Assembly: GCA_018398765.1 (NCBI GenBank)
Contig: JAHBMJ010005880.1
Span: 5,001-53,682 of the forward strand
Origin: Chromera velia
Taxonomy: Eukaryota > Sar > Chromeraceae
Direction of reading: 5' to 3'
DNA: 48,682 bases
Shown: one piece after another, positions 10,901 through 21,983 of the stretch
Layout of the letters: the number at the start of each line of letters is the position of its first letter
How positions within the stretch are numbered: position 1 is the stretch's first letter
The notes under the pieces: model-generated
Database searches by the model: none
Seen by the model: the letters and a program-made list of their open reading frames with translations, nothing else
What the model was told of the DNA's origin: nothing
Program-made: the position numbers and the translations under genes

Positions 10901-13900
10901 TGCTTTCTCCCCTTTTGCCTTCTGAACGATTCCACGAAGCAACGCCACCTCCTCAGAAGCCTCTCGTGCCTCCTGTCGCACCCTCTCGTTCTCTTCTCTC
11001 TGTGCTCTCGTGAATTCTACCGACGAAAGATTCATCTCTCCAATATCCTGCAAGGCCGCGGTCCATCCCTTTGCCAACTCGGAATGACGAGCCTCTGAGG
11101 CCACCCGGGCGGCTCTTTCATACTCCAGCTCTTCAGCCAAACAAACTAATTGGGACTGCAAACCACGGAGACTCCCAAACGCAGGAGAGATCAGAGCCTC
11201 AGGGGAGTAGGAGGACATTCGGAGACCTGTCCCCAGCACAGCGGCCTGAAGAGAGGACTCGAGGGTCGAAAAGTGAGACCAATCCACTGAGGTGATAGGA
11301 GGAGGAGGAGGAGGAAGAGCAGCACGCGATTGATTTCCCTCCTCCCCAAGCTGCTGAATTTGCAACGAGGGGGGGAGTGTGTCGGGCAGCTGACGATCGT
11401 TTTGCCCTCCGACCCCTGCAGTCGCGCTGTCCCCATCCGCAGACAGAGGTTCTCTTTGGATCTCCACGAGTCTCAGCCTCAGAGTGTCCACCTTCTTGGA
11501 GAGACGTGAAGTCTCCCTGCAATTGTGTAAATGACAAAAATGGAGAAAATACAGTCAGGAGTTCGGACTTCGCGTTTCGCTGCGAAGAAAACTGTCGGAA
11601 GAAAGACCTTTTCTCTCCTCTCCTGCGAGAAGTTCCCAAGCAATCAGACGAACGAGAAAGAAAGGCATTGGGTCAAGAAGTGCAGATAGAACGATACTTC
11701 TGTCTCCCCCTCAACCCCCTCCGACTCACTCACCCCTTCAACTCCGCGACTTCTGTCAGGCTTCTGTCCCTGCTCTCTCGAAAGGCCGCAGCAGACACAC
11801 GGAGTTGCCTGCGTACAGGAAAAAGGGGGAAGGTTTCAAGCAGAAAGAAGCGCACAAGTGCGTTGGAAAAACAGGAATCACACACACAGACAGACAAGGA
11901 GAGGGGAGAAGGAGAAAGAGACAACAGCAGCTGCAGCAAAAATGGCCGGAGCGCTTTATGGGTCAATGCGAAAAAAGACGATAGCAAGAGCAACCTGGTT
12001 CGCAGCAGCTGCATATCGAGTCTGCTCGGAAAGCAATCTCTGCACATCGGTTCTGATTTCTGACAGAGCCACCTTGTCAGTTATGCACGCCTCCTTAGTC
12101 CTCAACACGAGGCCGAATCATCCTTCCCACATTCAATTTAAGTCAAAAAAGAGACTCATGACTGACCCTACTTGGCCCTCTGCCGATCGACACCGTTCCT
12201 CTTTTTTCGCTAGTCCCTCCCTCAACCTCACGACTTCCTGCTTGCTCCTCTCACACTCCTGAGTCGCCTCCCCCTCTCGATGGAGAGCCACGAGGAGTTC
12301 CGCAGACACAGAGCACACACGGTCACAGAGCTCTCGTGCAACATCAGGACCTGAAAGCCGCACAGTCGACGAGACGGGATGATGAGCCGTCAATGGAGGT
12401 GCAGCGCGGGGGCCTCCGAGAAAGGTGAGTGCCTCGGTCGGCAAGTCCCCATCAGTAGCCACAGGAACTTCCAACAGCAGGACATTGCCGGGGCCCCCCT
12501 CCCTATCTGCCGGCCTCTCTCTCTCTTCAACCATCTGGCGGAATGCGTTCTGTACAGCGTCCAAACTCTTCACGGCCTCCTCCAGTTGTGCCTTCCTCGT
12601 GGCGCTCTGTGCCCGCACCTCCGCCAGTTCTCCCCTCACTGTCTCCGTCTCCTTCACCCGCTCTCTGAGAGACGAGACTTCAGTCTGGACTCTTTGCAGT
12701 TCCCTCTCCAGCCTCTCCTCCGCCTCTTGCGCTGACGCCAGACGGATCGACAGAGTGCCCGCATCCTCATTCTCCCCACCAAAGGCATCACCCTCAGCGT
12801 CGTCGAGAGCCGCGCCAAGACCCTCAGTCTGCTTCTCACCCTGAAAAGATGCAGCGGAGAGGGAAGAGAACAGGCAGCCTAGAAGAGATTAGAGAAGGAA
12901 AAATGGCAAAAGGTAAAAACCTCACAAACAACATCAGCCCGTCAGCTCCTCTACAGGCGCTCTCATTGCTACCCAAACACAACCACACACGCGCGCGCGG
13001 GCACACACAGACACACAAATACACACAGAAACACAGACCGAGAGAGAGAGATGCGTTGTTTCTACACTGAAGAAAAGTTGCCGAGAGAAAGGCCTCCGGT
13101 ACCTTCACGGACGGACAAAAGCTGAAGAGGGTACGAAAAGAGAGAAAGAAAAGAGGAGCACACGAGAGACTGTAATTTCCTGGAGATAAGCTGACCGAGA
13201 CAGTTTTTTCCTTTCCCGTCTCTCCAGCATCTTTCAATGACTCCGCTCCCCTCTGCGCCTTTTCCCCCCTTTCCTTTCCCCTGTCCAAAAGCGCTTTTGT
13301 ACGCATTGCAGACGACGAGCTTGAAGAAGGAGCACTTCCAAGAGCGCCGCTTCCTCTGCCTCTTGCCGCATTTGCTGCCCCTCCCTCCTCCTTTTCCCGT
13401 CCATCCCCATTCGTCTTCAATCTCAGTGCATGAGTGTGAAGCTCTTGGACTATTCGGTGATGAGCCTCAGTCAAGGAAGCCTGCAGAACCCCAAAGGAAT
13501 GAAGGAAGGACGGGAGAAAGAAAGACAGTCGAACATACAACAGATAAGAAGGGCAACCAAACTCATTGACGAATACAGCGACACACAGAAAGAACGAGAA
13601 GAGAAGGACAGAGACACGAAGGAGACTGACAGATAAGACGAAAAGGCAGAGAGAGAGGTACCGGAAAAGAACGAACAACTCGAGAAGGAAGTCTCGCTTG
13701 ATGACCCTGCCTCCGGTAGATTCCTTCCTCAAAAGACATTCTCAACGCAAGCAAGAAGAAAAAGTGCAGAAGGCGAGCTTTTGATATCTGCATGAAAGAA
13801 TCAAATGAAACAAAAGAGAAGCACTCAGAGAGAGCACTTGCCTGATACTGAGTGCTTCTCCTTTGAAGATCCTGCCGCCACTGTATCCGTTCCTGCTCGA

Positions 13901-15878
13901 TCTCCTGTTGACGCGCCTCCGCTTGTCGTTGCAATTGCTGCACTTCCCGTTCCTCCAGGGTCTCCGTGGCTGTTCCGCTGTCAACAAGGGTCGGCCCTTC
14001 GGTCCCGCACGCTTGTTCTGCGGCCTCTGGTTTTTCTGTTTGCACAGAGGCAGGAAGCAGAGAGGCGAGAGCTTCTTGTTTCTCTCTCTCTAGCTCGGTC
14101 TCCCTCTGGATCTTCGACAGGTGTGCTTCCTCAAGGGCCGCACGGGCAGACTGGAGGCTCTGAAAAGAGAGAGCATTCATTCAACAACAAACAAAAGAGA
14201 CACGAACAGAACAGAAAAGACAGCCTGTAAGTCAGGGAGACAGGTAGTCATCAGGGAACATCGTAACATCAGCAGTGGCGAAGGGAAACAGAATTCACAT
14301 TCCAAAGCAGAACGACATACATTCAAACCAAAAGACAAAGACCAACCAACTGGCAAACAGAAATCTCTTATGACCGTCCCCTTCACTTGTGAAGCAAGAC
14401 TGTTCAGAAAAAAAGGAGAGAACCTCTTGGCAAGAAGCGGAAAGCGCCCGACCGACCGACTGGAGAAAACAATCAGCCCCTAAACGTATTAATACAAAGA
14501 GAAAAATAAATTGGCCCACCTGTTCAACCTCCTCTCTCTCAGTCCGAGCCTGCAGCCGTTCCTCTTCAATGACAGCTAACGCCGCAGCCTCTGCCCGCCT
14601 TGCGCTTTCTTTTTCGATCAACACCGTGCTCAGCTGAGCGTGCAGTGTTGCAACCTGAGCCTCATAACGGACTGACGCCGCGACTCCCTTCACAAGATCG
14701 CTTGTGTTTTCTCTCTCTCCTGCATTCGTTTCGTCCCCCTCTGCCTCCCTCTCAGTCACTGACAGAGGGCCCGCGCCTTCTTCGGCGTTCTCCTTTTCCG
14801 TTGCGGCAAGGAGATGAGCATCACTGCGCGACCCGCTCTCCTCTTTGTTTCCTCTGTCGTCGGCCTCGCCTTGCTGCAGCGAATGAATGAAGGTCATGCG
14901 CATCAACAACTCGACATAGTACAATCCAGTATCTTGCGGCGCACACGGAGATGGAGTATGCAGAGGGAAGATGGCGGTAGAAGAATGCTGAGTTAGACTT
15001 CTTCGAAAAAGGATGGGTCACGACACGAAGGGCAAACAGAGAGTAGGAAGGTACACTTGAGAAGCAGCGGCCGTCTTGGACCCATGCAGATAGAGACGAG
15101 ACGGAAAAAAATCCTCACTCAGGTCTCTCACACGAACGTTCACCCACACATGTGACAAACTATCTGTCTGTCTGATGGACACCTGAATCGATCGATCGAT
15201 CGATGGATCGATGCCCCAACAAAACAGCGAAACGATCATCCAACTGGACTGCATTGACTTTCTATCACTAGAGCGCAGGAGAGTCTGTCTCATCGCGGTC
15301 GTAGAATAAGAGGGTGTTTGGAAGTATTCTCCAAGTAAAGCACACTCTATTGTCCGCACTGACCCGTTGTCTTTCCTCCTGGAGAGCGCGGCGGAGCCTC
15401 TCATTTTCTTCCAACAGTGGCTGAAGAAGAAGCTCTTCGGTTTCGCTTTCCAAAACCTTCCTCTCACCGTCTCTGTCTTTGCTATCCGACCTCTCTACGC
15501 TCTCCTCATTTTTCCCCTGTGCCTTCTCTGGCGCAGAGGAAGAGGAAAGGGGGATACTCTCTCCCTCAAGCATATCAGTCTTCTCTCTTTTCTGGCTGTC
15601 ACTCTGAACGGCTGCAGCAGCTGCGGGGTGATGGGGGGAGGCTGGGGGAGAAGCCTGTAGGCCTGGGGGGGAGGCTCTGATCTCTCCTCCTCGTCCAGAT
15701 GCGGAAGGAGGTGCAAGTTCTGTCTTCTGTGGGTAATTCTGTGGGACAGAGGTCGCTTGGTTGGGGGGATGGGCGGCCTGAGTGAGAGAGTGTCTCTGTC
15801 TGTCTCCCTCTCTGCCTCTGTTGAGCTCCGCCTCGAGCTTTGCTTCTTGCTGACGCAGCTGAAGAGCCTGCAGGACGG

Positions 15879-15913
<35 letters not shown>

Positions 15914-17821
15914 AGGGGCAGGCAGACAGGAATGATCCGGAACTCGGGGGAACAACGGCGAGAGCAGAATTTTCGTTCCTTTCTCCGTCCCTCCTTTCTT
16001 CCTTCCCTCCTTCCCTCCCAGTGCTTCTTCTTCTCTTCACTGCCCTTTCTCCCTTCCTGTCTCTCTCTCTCTCTTCCCATAGACCTCCCTGGACAGGAAC
16101 GCTGCCTGCCTGCCTCCCTGCCTTGTTTGGCAATGGGTACACTTCAGAGAAAGAGGATCGGAACTCGAAGTCGGAGGGGGAGTGCAGGATTCAATGCAGG
16201 TCGCCGATCAACCGGATGCAAAGAGGAGGGATTCATCACGAAAAGCAGCAGCAGAAAAAAAAAAAAAAAAAAAAAAGGTACACATCCTCACCGCAGAACG
16301 ACCATGCAATCGAACGAATTCTCAAAAACCGACCTCCAGACGTTCCCTCAAAGCCCCCGCTCTTTCTCTCTCCACTGCTGCTTCTGCCTCTGCTCTTCCG
16401 ACTGCCCCCTCCAGACTCATCACTTTCTCTCTCTCCCTCTCCAGTTTTCTCTCCAGGTCCTGCAACGAGGCAAAGAAAAGAAAAGAAAGAAAGGGCAAAA
16501 TCTCCATTCACAAGCACCACGAGCGTCTGAGCACGCACTGCTGCCTGTCGTCTAAGCCGATCAGAATGACTCCCCCTCTTTCTGTGCCTGGAAGAAAACA
16601 TTCCACTACACATACGAAGCGCCGAGTCGCAGAGAGAGAAAGGAAGAAAAAGCTCACACGTTTCATTTGTTCTGGAAACATTTTATCTGCTTACCTGTTC
16701 CGCCGCCCTTCTCTCAGAGATCGCCGCCTCTGCCCGCAGAGACTCCTCACGCAAGGCGAACTCGAACCCAACGGCCCGACGTCTCTCCCTCTCCGCGCGC
16801 TCCCTCTCCCTCACTGCCTCCGCACTCCCAAACCCAAACCCAAGAGGACCCGCACTCCCGCCCTCGCCTGCGTTTTCCTGCTGCAGGCACAGTCAAAGAG
16901 AAGATTCTCCTCGTTGCCGAACAACCGAGCATTTTCAATTGTGGTTCATGTGATGCAATTGACAGAAGCTCAAAGTGATAGAGACGCACAAGAACCTTCT
17001 CTCAGGTCCATCCGGCCATTTTCCTGAAAAAGAAAGAAAACATTCATCAAGAGGGGTGCTGCATCGCAGTCAGCAGATTGATTGAGAGAAGAGCGCAGAT
17101 GCAGACCATCAGAGCATCGGGCCCTGAAGGGAAGGAAGAAAGGAAGGAAACTCCCTGCCCCCCCCTTTCTTTTATCCCCTCACCTGACCTTCAGCTTTTC
17201 CTGAGTGGCGACTGCAACCTCTTCCCGAAGCCTGCACAGGAAAAGATAGATGAATCCTTCCTTGGACTTCCTTCTGTTGTGCAGACACAGTATCACGTTC
17301 CTTTCTTCTCGCTATGGGACACCGAGACAAACACAGACAGACAGGTAGGCATAGGGGCATACAGCCAAACAGGCAGCAAGCAATGCCGGTAGACAGAAAT
17401 TGAGGTCATGCAGACAAAGAATTGGAGAAAGTCTCGACAGGAAAAGGAAGACAAAAAGACGAGCAGACCCTCCACACCGTCTGATATGACGCACCTCTCG
17501 ACTTCCATTTCTGCTGCTCTCCTCGCTGCCCTTTCCCTCTCGAGGCAACCTTCACTCTCTTCCAACCCACGATCCCTCCCCTTCTGCAGCACACAGTCAG
17601 AAAACCAATTAACGTTCGAACTGATCGGACAAATTCGAAAAGCAGCCAGACCAAAACTAAAGGCGGCACAGAAGAGTTCATTCAAATGACTTCTAAGAGA
17701 CAGTCTGGTGGCAAACAGACAGACAGACTGACAAACAGAGTATATCGTCTTTCCTTCCCTTCACTTTTTCCGAATCGCTTCCTTTCTTTCGGACAGACAC
17801 ACAGACAGACTATATACAGGC

Positions 17822-17853
<32 letters not shown>

Positions 17854-17900
17854 TATATGTTTCTTCTTCTCCCTTCTTGACAGACAGACAGACAGACAGA

Positions 17901-17948
<48 letters not shown>

Positions 17949-20900
17949 AAGAGAAAGAAAGAGATATCCTGATGAGGCTCCTCCCTTTTCTCAGGCACAT
18001 GTCAAGACTCGCCTCCAATTGCGCAGCTGCAAAAATCTCCATTGTCTCTTCAACCTTCGTCCCCAATTCTCTGCAAAGAGATGCATGCGCATGCAGTGCA
18101 GAAAGATGATGGATGGTGCTGCCTGCACCTGGACTCCCACCTTTGTCCCCGTAATTGTCGGAACTGGGTCAGCAATGAAGACGACTTGACAGCTAGAGGA
18201 AGACGGGATCACCGAAGACAAACAGTCTAGGGAGACAGAGAAGACCAGCTGTCAGAAAAGAAAGCCGGGCCGCGGGTCTGACTATCGGAAGGCTCCCCTC
18301 TCTCCCACACTCCCGCACACCATTCATATCTTTAAATGAAAGTGTGAAAAGAGGACAGAACCAAAGTTTCGAGGGACACCCTCGTCGCTTTTTTGCAATT
18401 CCGAGTGGACATCTTGGTGGAGACAAAAACAAAATTCAGCCAGACAGAAAAACAAACCAAAAAGCACACACACAGACAGATACAGAAACAGACAGAGGGA
18501 GAGAGGGGCAGTCAGAGACACAAGAACAAACAAATAATAAAAAATCAATCCCCGCTCAGCCCCCCGCCCCCACCTCTGCATTTCCTGGGCCCTCTCCGCC
18601 CTTTCCTTTGCGGCCTCCGCAACTCTCTGCAAGCACGCACACACGCACGAATGCACAGCCTACCCGCGAAGTCTGGAGAGAGTTTGATCGGAGGAGAAAT
18701 CTAATCTCACCGTCTTTGTTGACTGAGCAAGTCGTCCGAACGTTTTCCATTGGAATCGACGCGAGAGCTCAGCAGTACAGCCAAAGAAGATGACAAAGCC
18801 GGAAAGCCACAGAGGGGAGAGAGGGTGAAAAGGAAGAACAAACTTTCCTTCAAAGTCTGGCGAGAAGAAGAGGCAACAAAAGGACAGAAACTTTCCAGAC
18901 TCCCGCGAGGCTTTTCTTATCGGGCTCTGAGTAATCTTTTTCTCTTCCATCTTGCACACCCACTCATCTGCACCTATCTTCGTTCCAGTATGCTCTGTCA
19001 CGTCTGTCCTACCTGTGCCTTCTTCAGTTCCTCGCCTGCGTGCGTCAGTTGTGCATCCTTCGTCTTCAAAATGGAAAGCACCTGGGGGAAGGAGAGAAAG
19101 AGAGAAGGTCACAATGGAACAAGGGAGAAAGATCATGCATGGGAACAGACATTCGAGTCAGTTTGCCCGCCGGCCTGCCTGCCTGCGTGCACAGAGAGAG
19201 AGCCTCCCTCCGAAGCACCTTCCCCTCAATGCCTCTAGGTCCCGGCAGTCAGGCGGAATCGCGATACAAAAACTGAAGCAAACATCCGAAAGGAGACATT
19301 AAGAAAGCAAAGTAGCCCGGCAACGGACGGATTGTCGGACTGACCTGTGCGCTTCTTCTCTCCGTCAGTCTCTCTCCCGCCTTCCTCCAGAGTTCCAAAA
19401 GTTCCACCAGGGCTTCGTGTGCAGCAACGGCAGCAGAACTTGCGGGCGCGTCTGGAGACTGTGCATGTGGAGCCGAAAGGGGAAGAGGACGAAGGGCGCC
19501 TTCCCTCTGGGGCTGGAGACGAGAGAGAAGAGTCCTCAAGTCCTGCACAAATAAGTCAATCAATCAGTCAGGAGCTGAGCAGAAAAAATCAATCAATGAG
19601 AACATGAAGGAATGCAGCCAGCACCGAGATGGAAAATGGGCTAGAAGAAAAAGGTGAGAAGGAAAAGGTGTGCAAGAGAAGAAAGGAAAGGGGAAGAAAA
19701 GAAAAAATGAGTCACAGGCGGAGAGCTAGAAGGCGAAGAAGAACAAAAGAAAAAAAGCACGGACGGATGAAACGAGGGATGGATGCAAGGACGTGAGATG
19801 TGAACAACAAAGTCGAGGATGGATGAAGTGGAGAATGAAATAAAAAGGCAAGAAACTTGTAAAAGAAAGGAAGCGTCGTCACTCAGTCCCCAGCTGTCTC
19901 ACTTACTTACTTACCTGGTCGAGTTGTGCCACTTCTTTCTCTGCTTCCAATACTGCGCCAACATCTGCTTTCTGGGCCCATCCCCCCACTCCCTTTCCCT
20001 TTCGACTCGGGGGGCCTGACGACACTGCCCTGCGTGCGTCATTTTCCTTTGCCATAGAACCTTTTTCTTTCGCTTGAAGCGCCAAGAGTTCCTCTCCGAG
20101 CGACCCTACTTGCACGCGCAATTCGTCTCTCTCTCTCATCAACGCTGCCTTCCCTTCTTCCTCCTCCCGACCAACTCGCACCCCCCCGTCGCGATTCTGA
20201 AAACGTTCAACCGCACTCTCCCCCCCCTTCTTCATCAGCTCCCGATTCTCTTCCTCTAGAGATCTGATCCGCGCCCAGAGGAGAGAGACCATCTTCCCGT
20301 GCTGGTGTTGAAGGGACACCGCATCTTCCCCCGGAAGCCCATCTTCTGCCACCCTCTCCCTGTGTGAACCCAAGAGTCCCCCTGCGTGCGCATTCGACCT
20401 CGGGGGGGGGAGAAGAGGCGACGATGCCACTGGTGGCTGCCGGGGAGGAGAGGGGGGCGCAGATCGTCGAGGTATGGGCGAAAAGTGAATGAGGGGACTT
20501 GCGGCTGCTGTGGCAGATGACGTCGGGGGCGGGGCTGCAGAGACGGGAGCACTCGCAGTGTGCCTGACTGCGGCCTCTAGCTTTCCTCTCAAAGGACCCA
20601 TGCTCGCGCCTGTTCGCTGCTTCGCGTGTGACTGCGCATGTGCAGAGGCAGAAACAGAGAGACTCTGCCTTGGTCGAAACGGTGCTTCGTGTGTGGTTCT
20701 GGATGCAACCCTGTCCTCGTCTCTATCTTCGGTGTTTCTCTGCACTGCGTGCACCGACTTTGCTCGCCTCCCCGATCCCCCTTCTCTGGGTGAGGAGGCT
20801 GAAAAGGAAAAGTACGAGAGCTGCCCTCGTGCCTCCCCGATCGCCTGCCGCCTCTGCCCGTCGTCGGACTGCACGGGTCCTGTTCGGGTTCTGATTCTGG

Positions 20901-21120
20901 AAGAGGAGTTGGGCACCTGCAAGTTTGTGGACACGTGAATGCAGTTAAGAAGAGGAAAAGAAACAGGCAAATGAGAGACAGAAGAGGGCAGGGGCAGAGA
21001 GAAGACAAAGGAAGGGAGAGCGGTGGGAGGTTTGCGGAGGGCGGAGACGGCGAAGATGGAAAAGGTGCGGCATTTGAGTCCTGCGAGGCGTACTATTGTA
21101 GACCAACATTTGAACGCCAT
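3251..21120 (-). CDS. giant coiled-coil, Pro/Ser-rich protein, about 23 exons
   Basis: Exons in transcript order: 20916-19915, 19542-19345, 19081-19013, 18767-18711 (tentative), 18626-18574, 18070-18013, 17583-17495, 17231-17189, 16880-16695, 16459-16334, 15867-15364, 14873-14520, 14159-13842, 13480-13196, 12840-12167, 12100-11995, 11808-11734, 11516-10760, 10382-9877, 9579-9248, 8832-8008, 7769-5294, 4812-3251. Nearly all junctions keep frame; the exceptions are 11995/11808 and the exon holding the N at 10160. The frame stays open to an ATG at 21118-21120, but the true first exon is uncertain because GTGCCC at 20916 follows an acceptor-like CAG. The product is about 3,550 residues: Glu/Arg/Gln-rich heptad stretches alternate with Ser/Pro-rich linkers and polyproline. 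No enzymatic domain or membrane segment is visible. Five VQT motifs suggest a dynein-light-chain-binding scaffold. Stop is TAG at 3251. A cytoskeletal or centriolar role is inference. Confidence 0.72.
4909..4940. repeat. (TG)16 microsatellite in intron
   Basis: Perfect TG dinucleotide run on the plus strand, read as (CA)n on the transcribed strand, about 100 bases upstream of the acceptor at 4813-4814 in the last intron of the coiled-coil gene. A separate (CT)n run lies at about 5188-5207 in the same intron. Confidence 0.9.
5294..7769 (-). CDS. largest exon of the giant coiled-coil gene
   Basis: 825 codons. The first half is basic and disordered, rich in Ser, Pro and Arg. The second half is a strong coiled coil: RERERERMDLEEKHREKQRE, then long heptads through AERSRKDLVYSLEDLRRTR and ELQERVRVLQRDVKRLNKEL. 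Two VQT motifs are present: AGVQTSSS (about 6890-6903) and SGVQTERG (about 5621-5634). The Gln run (PQQQQQP) comes from CTG/CTG/CTG tracts near 5440. The donor GTCAGTCAGACAGTC at 5293 downward runs straight into a degenerate GTCA/GACA repeat. Confidence 0.75.
8008..8832 (-). CDS. exon with coiled coil and polyproline, giant coiled-coil gene
   Basis: 275 codons, phase 0 at both ends (CAG-GCC acceptor, CAG-GTGCGT donor). It starts with a short coiled coil, ALAESVAAIEAERSRVSDLS, and then becomes Ser/Arg/Gln-rich. A run of at least ten prolines lies near 8280-8320, followed by repeated VALSPxFP elements (TSVALSPIFPLPPAPP, SVALSPAFPSLLP). Polyproline next to coiled coil is common in actin- or SH3/WW-linked scaffolds, but no specific partner can be named. 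Confidence 0.7.
9877..10382 (-). CDS. exon of coiled-coil gene with frame break at an N
   Basis: The 5' part reads SVEEAERRLLSVLDARGHEE and the 3' part, in another frame, reads MVRVMLDALLGLDVRRRAAE through ASVQTTAVWGHGRESQ. Both look coding. The frame changes at a poly-C run with one N (position 10160). With the bases as given the exon is 506 nt, one more than the 3n+1 that its flanking junctions require. A base-call error in the homopolymer is the simplest explanation. The acceptor is TTTTGCAG, the donor AAG-GTTGGT. Confidence 0.65.
10760..17583 (-). CDS. central coiled-coil exons of the giant gene
   Basis: Twelve exons spanning 10760-17583 encode nearly continuous heptad repeats, for example LAEELEYERAARVASEARHS, RLASAQEAEERLERELQRVQ, EVQQLQRQAEARQQEIEQER, EEERLQARTEREEVEQ, LEENERLRRALQEERQRVSA and LEREREKVMSLEGAVGRAEA. 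A 43-nt micro-exon (17231-17189) encodes LREEVAVATQEKLK, and the exon at 17583-17495 is 89 nt; their split codons fit each other. ASVQTEKP lies at about 14030-14050. The intron after 13842 begins GCAAGT. The junction between 11995 and 11808 does not keep frame as I read it, so a donor there is misplaced or a micro-exon is missing. Confidence 0.68.
15877..15923. repeat. (GGCA)n microsatellite at intron end
   Basis: About ten tandem GGCA units on the plus strand (GCCT-type on the transcribed strand), directly upstream of the acceptor before exon 15867. The pyrimidine-rich GCCTGCCT repeat appears to serve as the polypyrimidine tract. Confidence 0.85.
16255..16276. repeat. A22 homopolymer
   Basis: A run of about 22 A on the plus strand, read as poly-T in the minus-strand intron between exons 16459-16334 and 15867-15364. 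It is not followed by any retro-element feature that I can see. Confidence 0.9.
17797..17960. repeat. compound CAGA / CA / GA microsatellite
   Basis: Tandem CAGA units (17818-17850 and 17879-17900) pass into CA and then GA dinucleotide runs ending in GAAA units. The block lies inside the intron between exons 18070-18013 and 17583-17495 and produces long artefactual ORFs on both strands (CVCVCV and SLSLSL). Confidence 0.85.
18013..20916 (-). CDS. 5' exons of the giant coiled-coil gene
   Basis: Exon 20916-19915 (334 codons) is Ser/Pro/Arg-rich, then forms a coiled coil: KMVSLLWARIRSLEEENREL and VGSLGEELLALQAKEKGSMA. Small exons follow: 19542-19345 (LLSRLQPQREG...), 19081-19013 (VLSILKTKDAQLTHAGEELK), 18626-18574 (RVAEAAKERAERAQEMQ) and 18070-18013 (ELGTKVEETMEIFAAAQLE). 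A 57-nt candidate, 18767-18711, has a good GTGAGA donor and keeps frame but is not clearly coiled coil. The intron after 18013 begins GCGAGT, which is the donor that keeps phase there. Transcription start and 5' UTR are not visible. Confidence 0.65.
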
Positions 21121-21744
21121 GGAGCTTTACAGACATGAAACGGGTCGTCAGAGGACATGCCGTGCATGCACACCGACCAGAGAGGCGCCAGGGGCTCTCG
21201 CCACTCCGTGGAATTGTGTGGCTGATGCCCCCTTTGTCCTCGAGGCGGAGGTGGGCTTCATCAAGACAGTCGTACCGGATGTTTCTGGCCTCAATGAGCC
21301 AAAAGGTGCAGAGCACCTGTCAAATACGTCGCAGCTCCTGTGGCTTTCGTGTTCCTCCTTGTCAGTAGCTGCCTCTTCCTCTTAAACAGGCGAGAATTGA
21401 TTAGAAGAGGGACCAACATGTGTCGCTGCCCTGGTGCCAGTCCATCCCTTCCAGCGCCTTCCAAATCCGTACAGCGACTAGAGAGCAAACCTGGGCAGGC
21501 CCGGCCACTTGACTTCTGGAATTCGCTGTAAATTTGTGGGCATTTGACAGTCGATCACCTCCTATCGTTCGGTTGGGGAGGTTAAATTCATTCTGATCGA
21601 CTCTGATGTTGATCCTGCAATTTTTGTGCCAGTCGCGCAGCGTCCGCACGCGCGGCCCGAAAAATCCCGAAAATGCCCAAAAGCTATATATATTTAATTC
21701 TTACTCGGCGCGATCGGCATATGGGCGGCCCCGAACCGCGCCGG

Positions 21745-21960
21745 CAGTAAAAAATGATTATTAATGGGCGGGTAAAAAATGGGCGGCCCGCGAAGCCCGG
21801 CCGTAAAAAATGGGATGGGCGGCCCGGCCGCGAAGCCTCCGCGACAGTAAAATTAAAAATTGGGCGGCCCGCGAACCGACCAAGCAAAAAATGCGCGCAT
21901 ATGATATTTAAAAATGCATGGGCGCCCCCGACGAGTAAAAAATGGGCGGCCCGCGTGAAG
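21745..21960. repeat. GC/AT mosaic repeat, about six degenerate units
   Basis: Units of the form TAAAAAATGGGCGGCCCGCG recur irregularly, starting near 21750, 21774, 21805, 21849 and 21940, with a weaker copy near 21885, spaced about 30-50 bp. Each joins an A-rich half to a GGGCGGCCCGCGAAGC half. The alternation of very AT-rich and very GC-rich words is unlike the flanking DNA. Confidence 0.6.
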
Positions 21961-21975
21961 CTCCCGACAATTGAG

Positions 21976-21983
21976 TATATAAG
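21976..21983 (+). promoter_or_regulatory. TATA-like element TATATAAG
   Basis: TATATAAG sits just downstream of the GC/AT mosaic repeat, about 30 bases before a pyrimidine- and C-rich stretch. In sequence it is a good TATA box, pointing to the plus strand, but no credible plus-strand gene follows; the next gene is on the minus strand. It may be a promoter of a mobile element or chance. Confidence 0.2.

Noticed and set aside
17686..18066. ORFs with RQTDRQTD or SLSLSL / CVCVCV repeats
   Set aside because: Translations of CAGA, CA and GA microsatellites in an intron.
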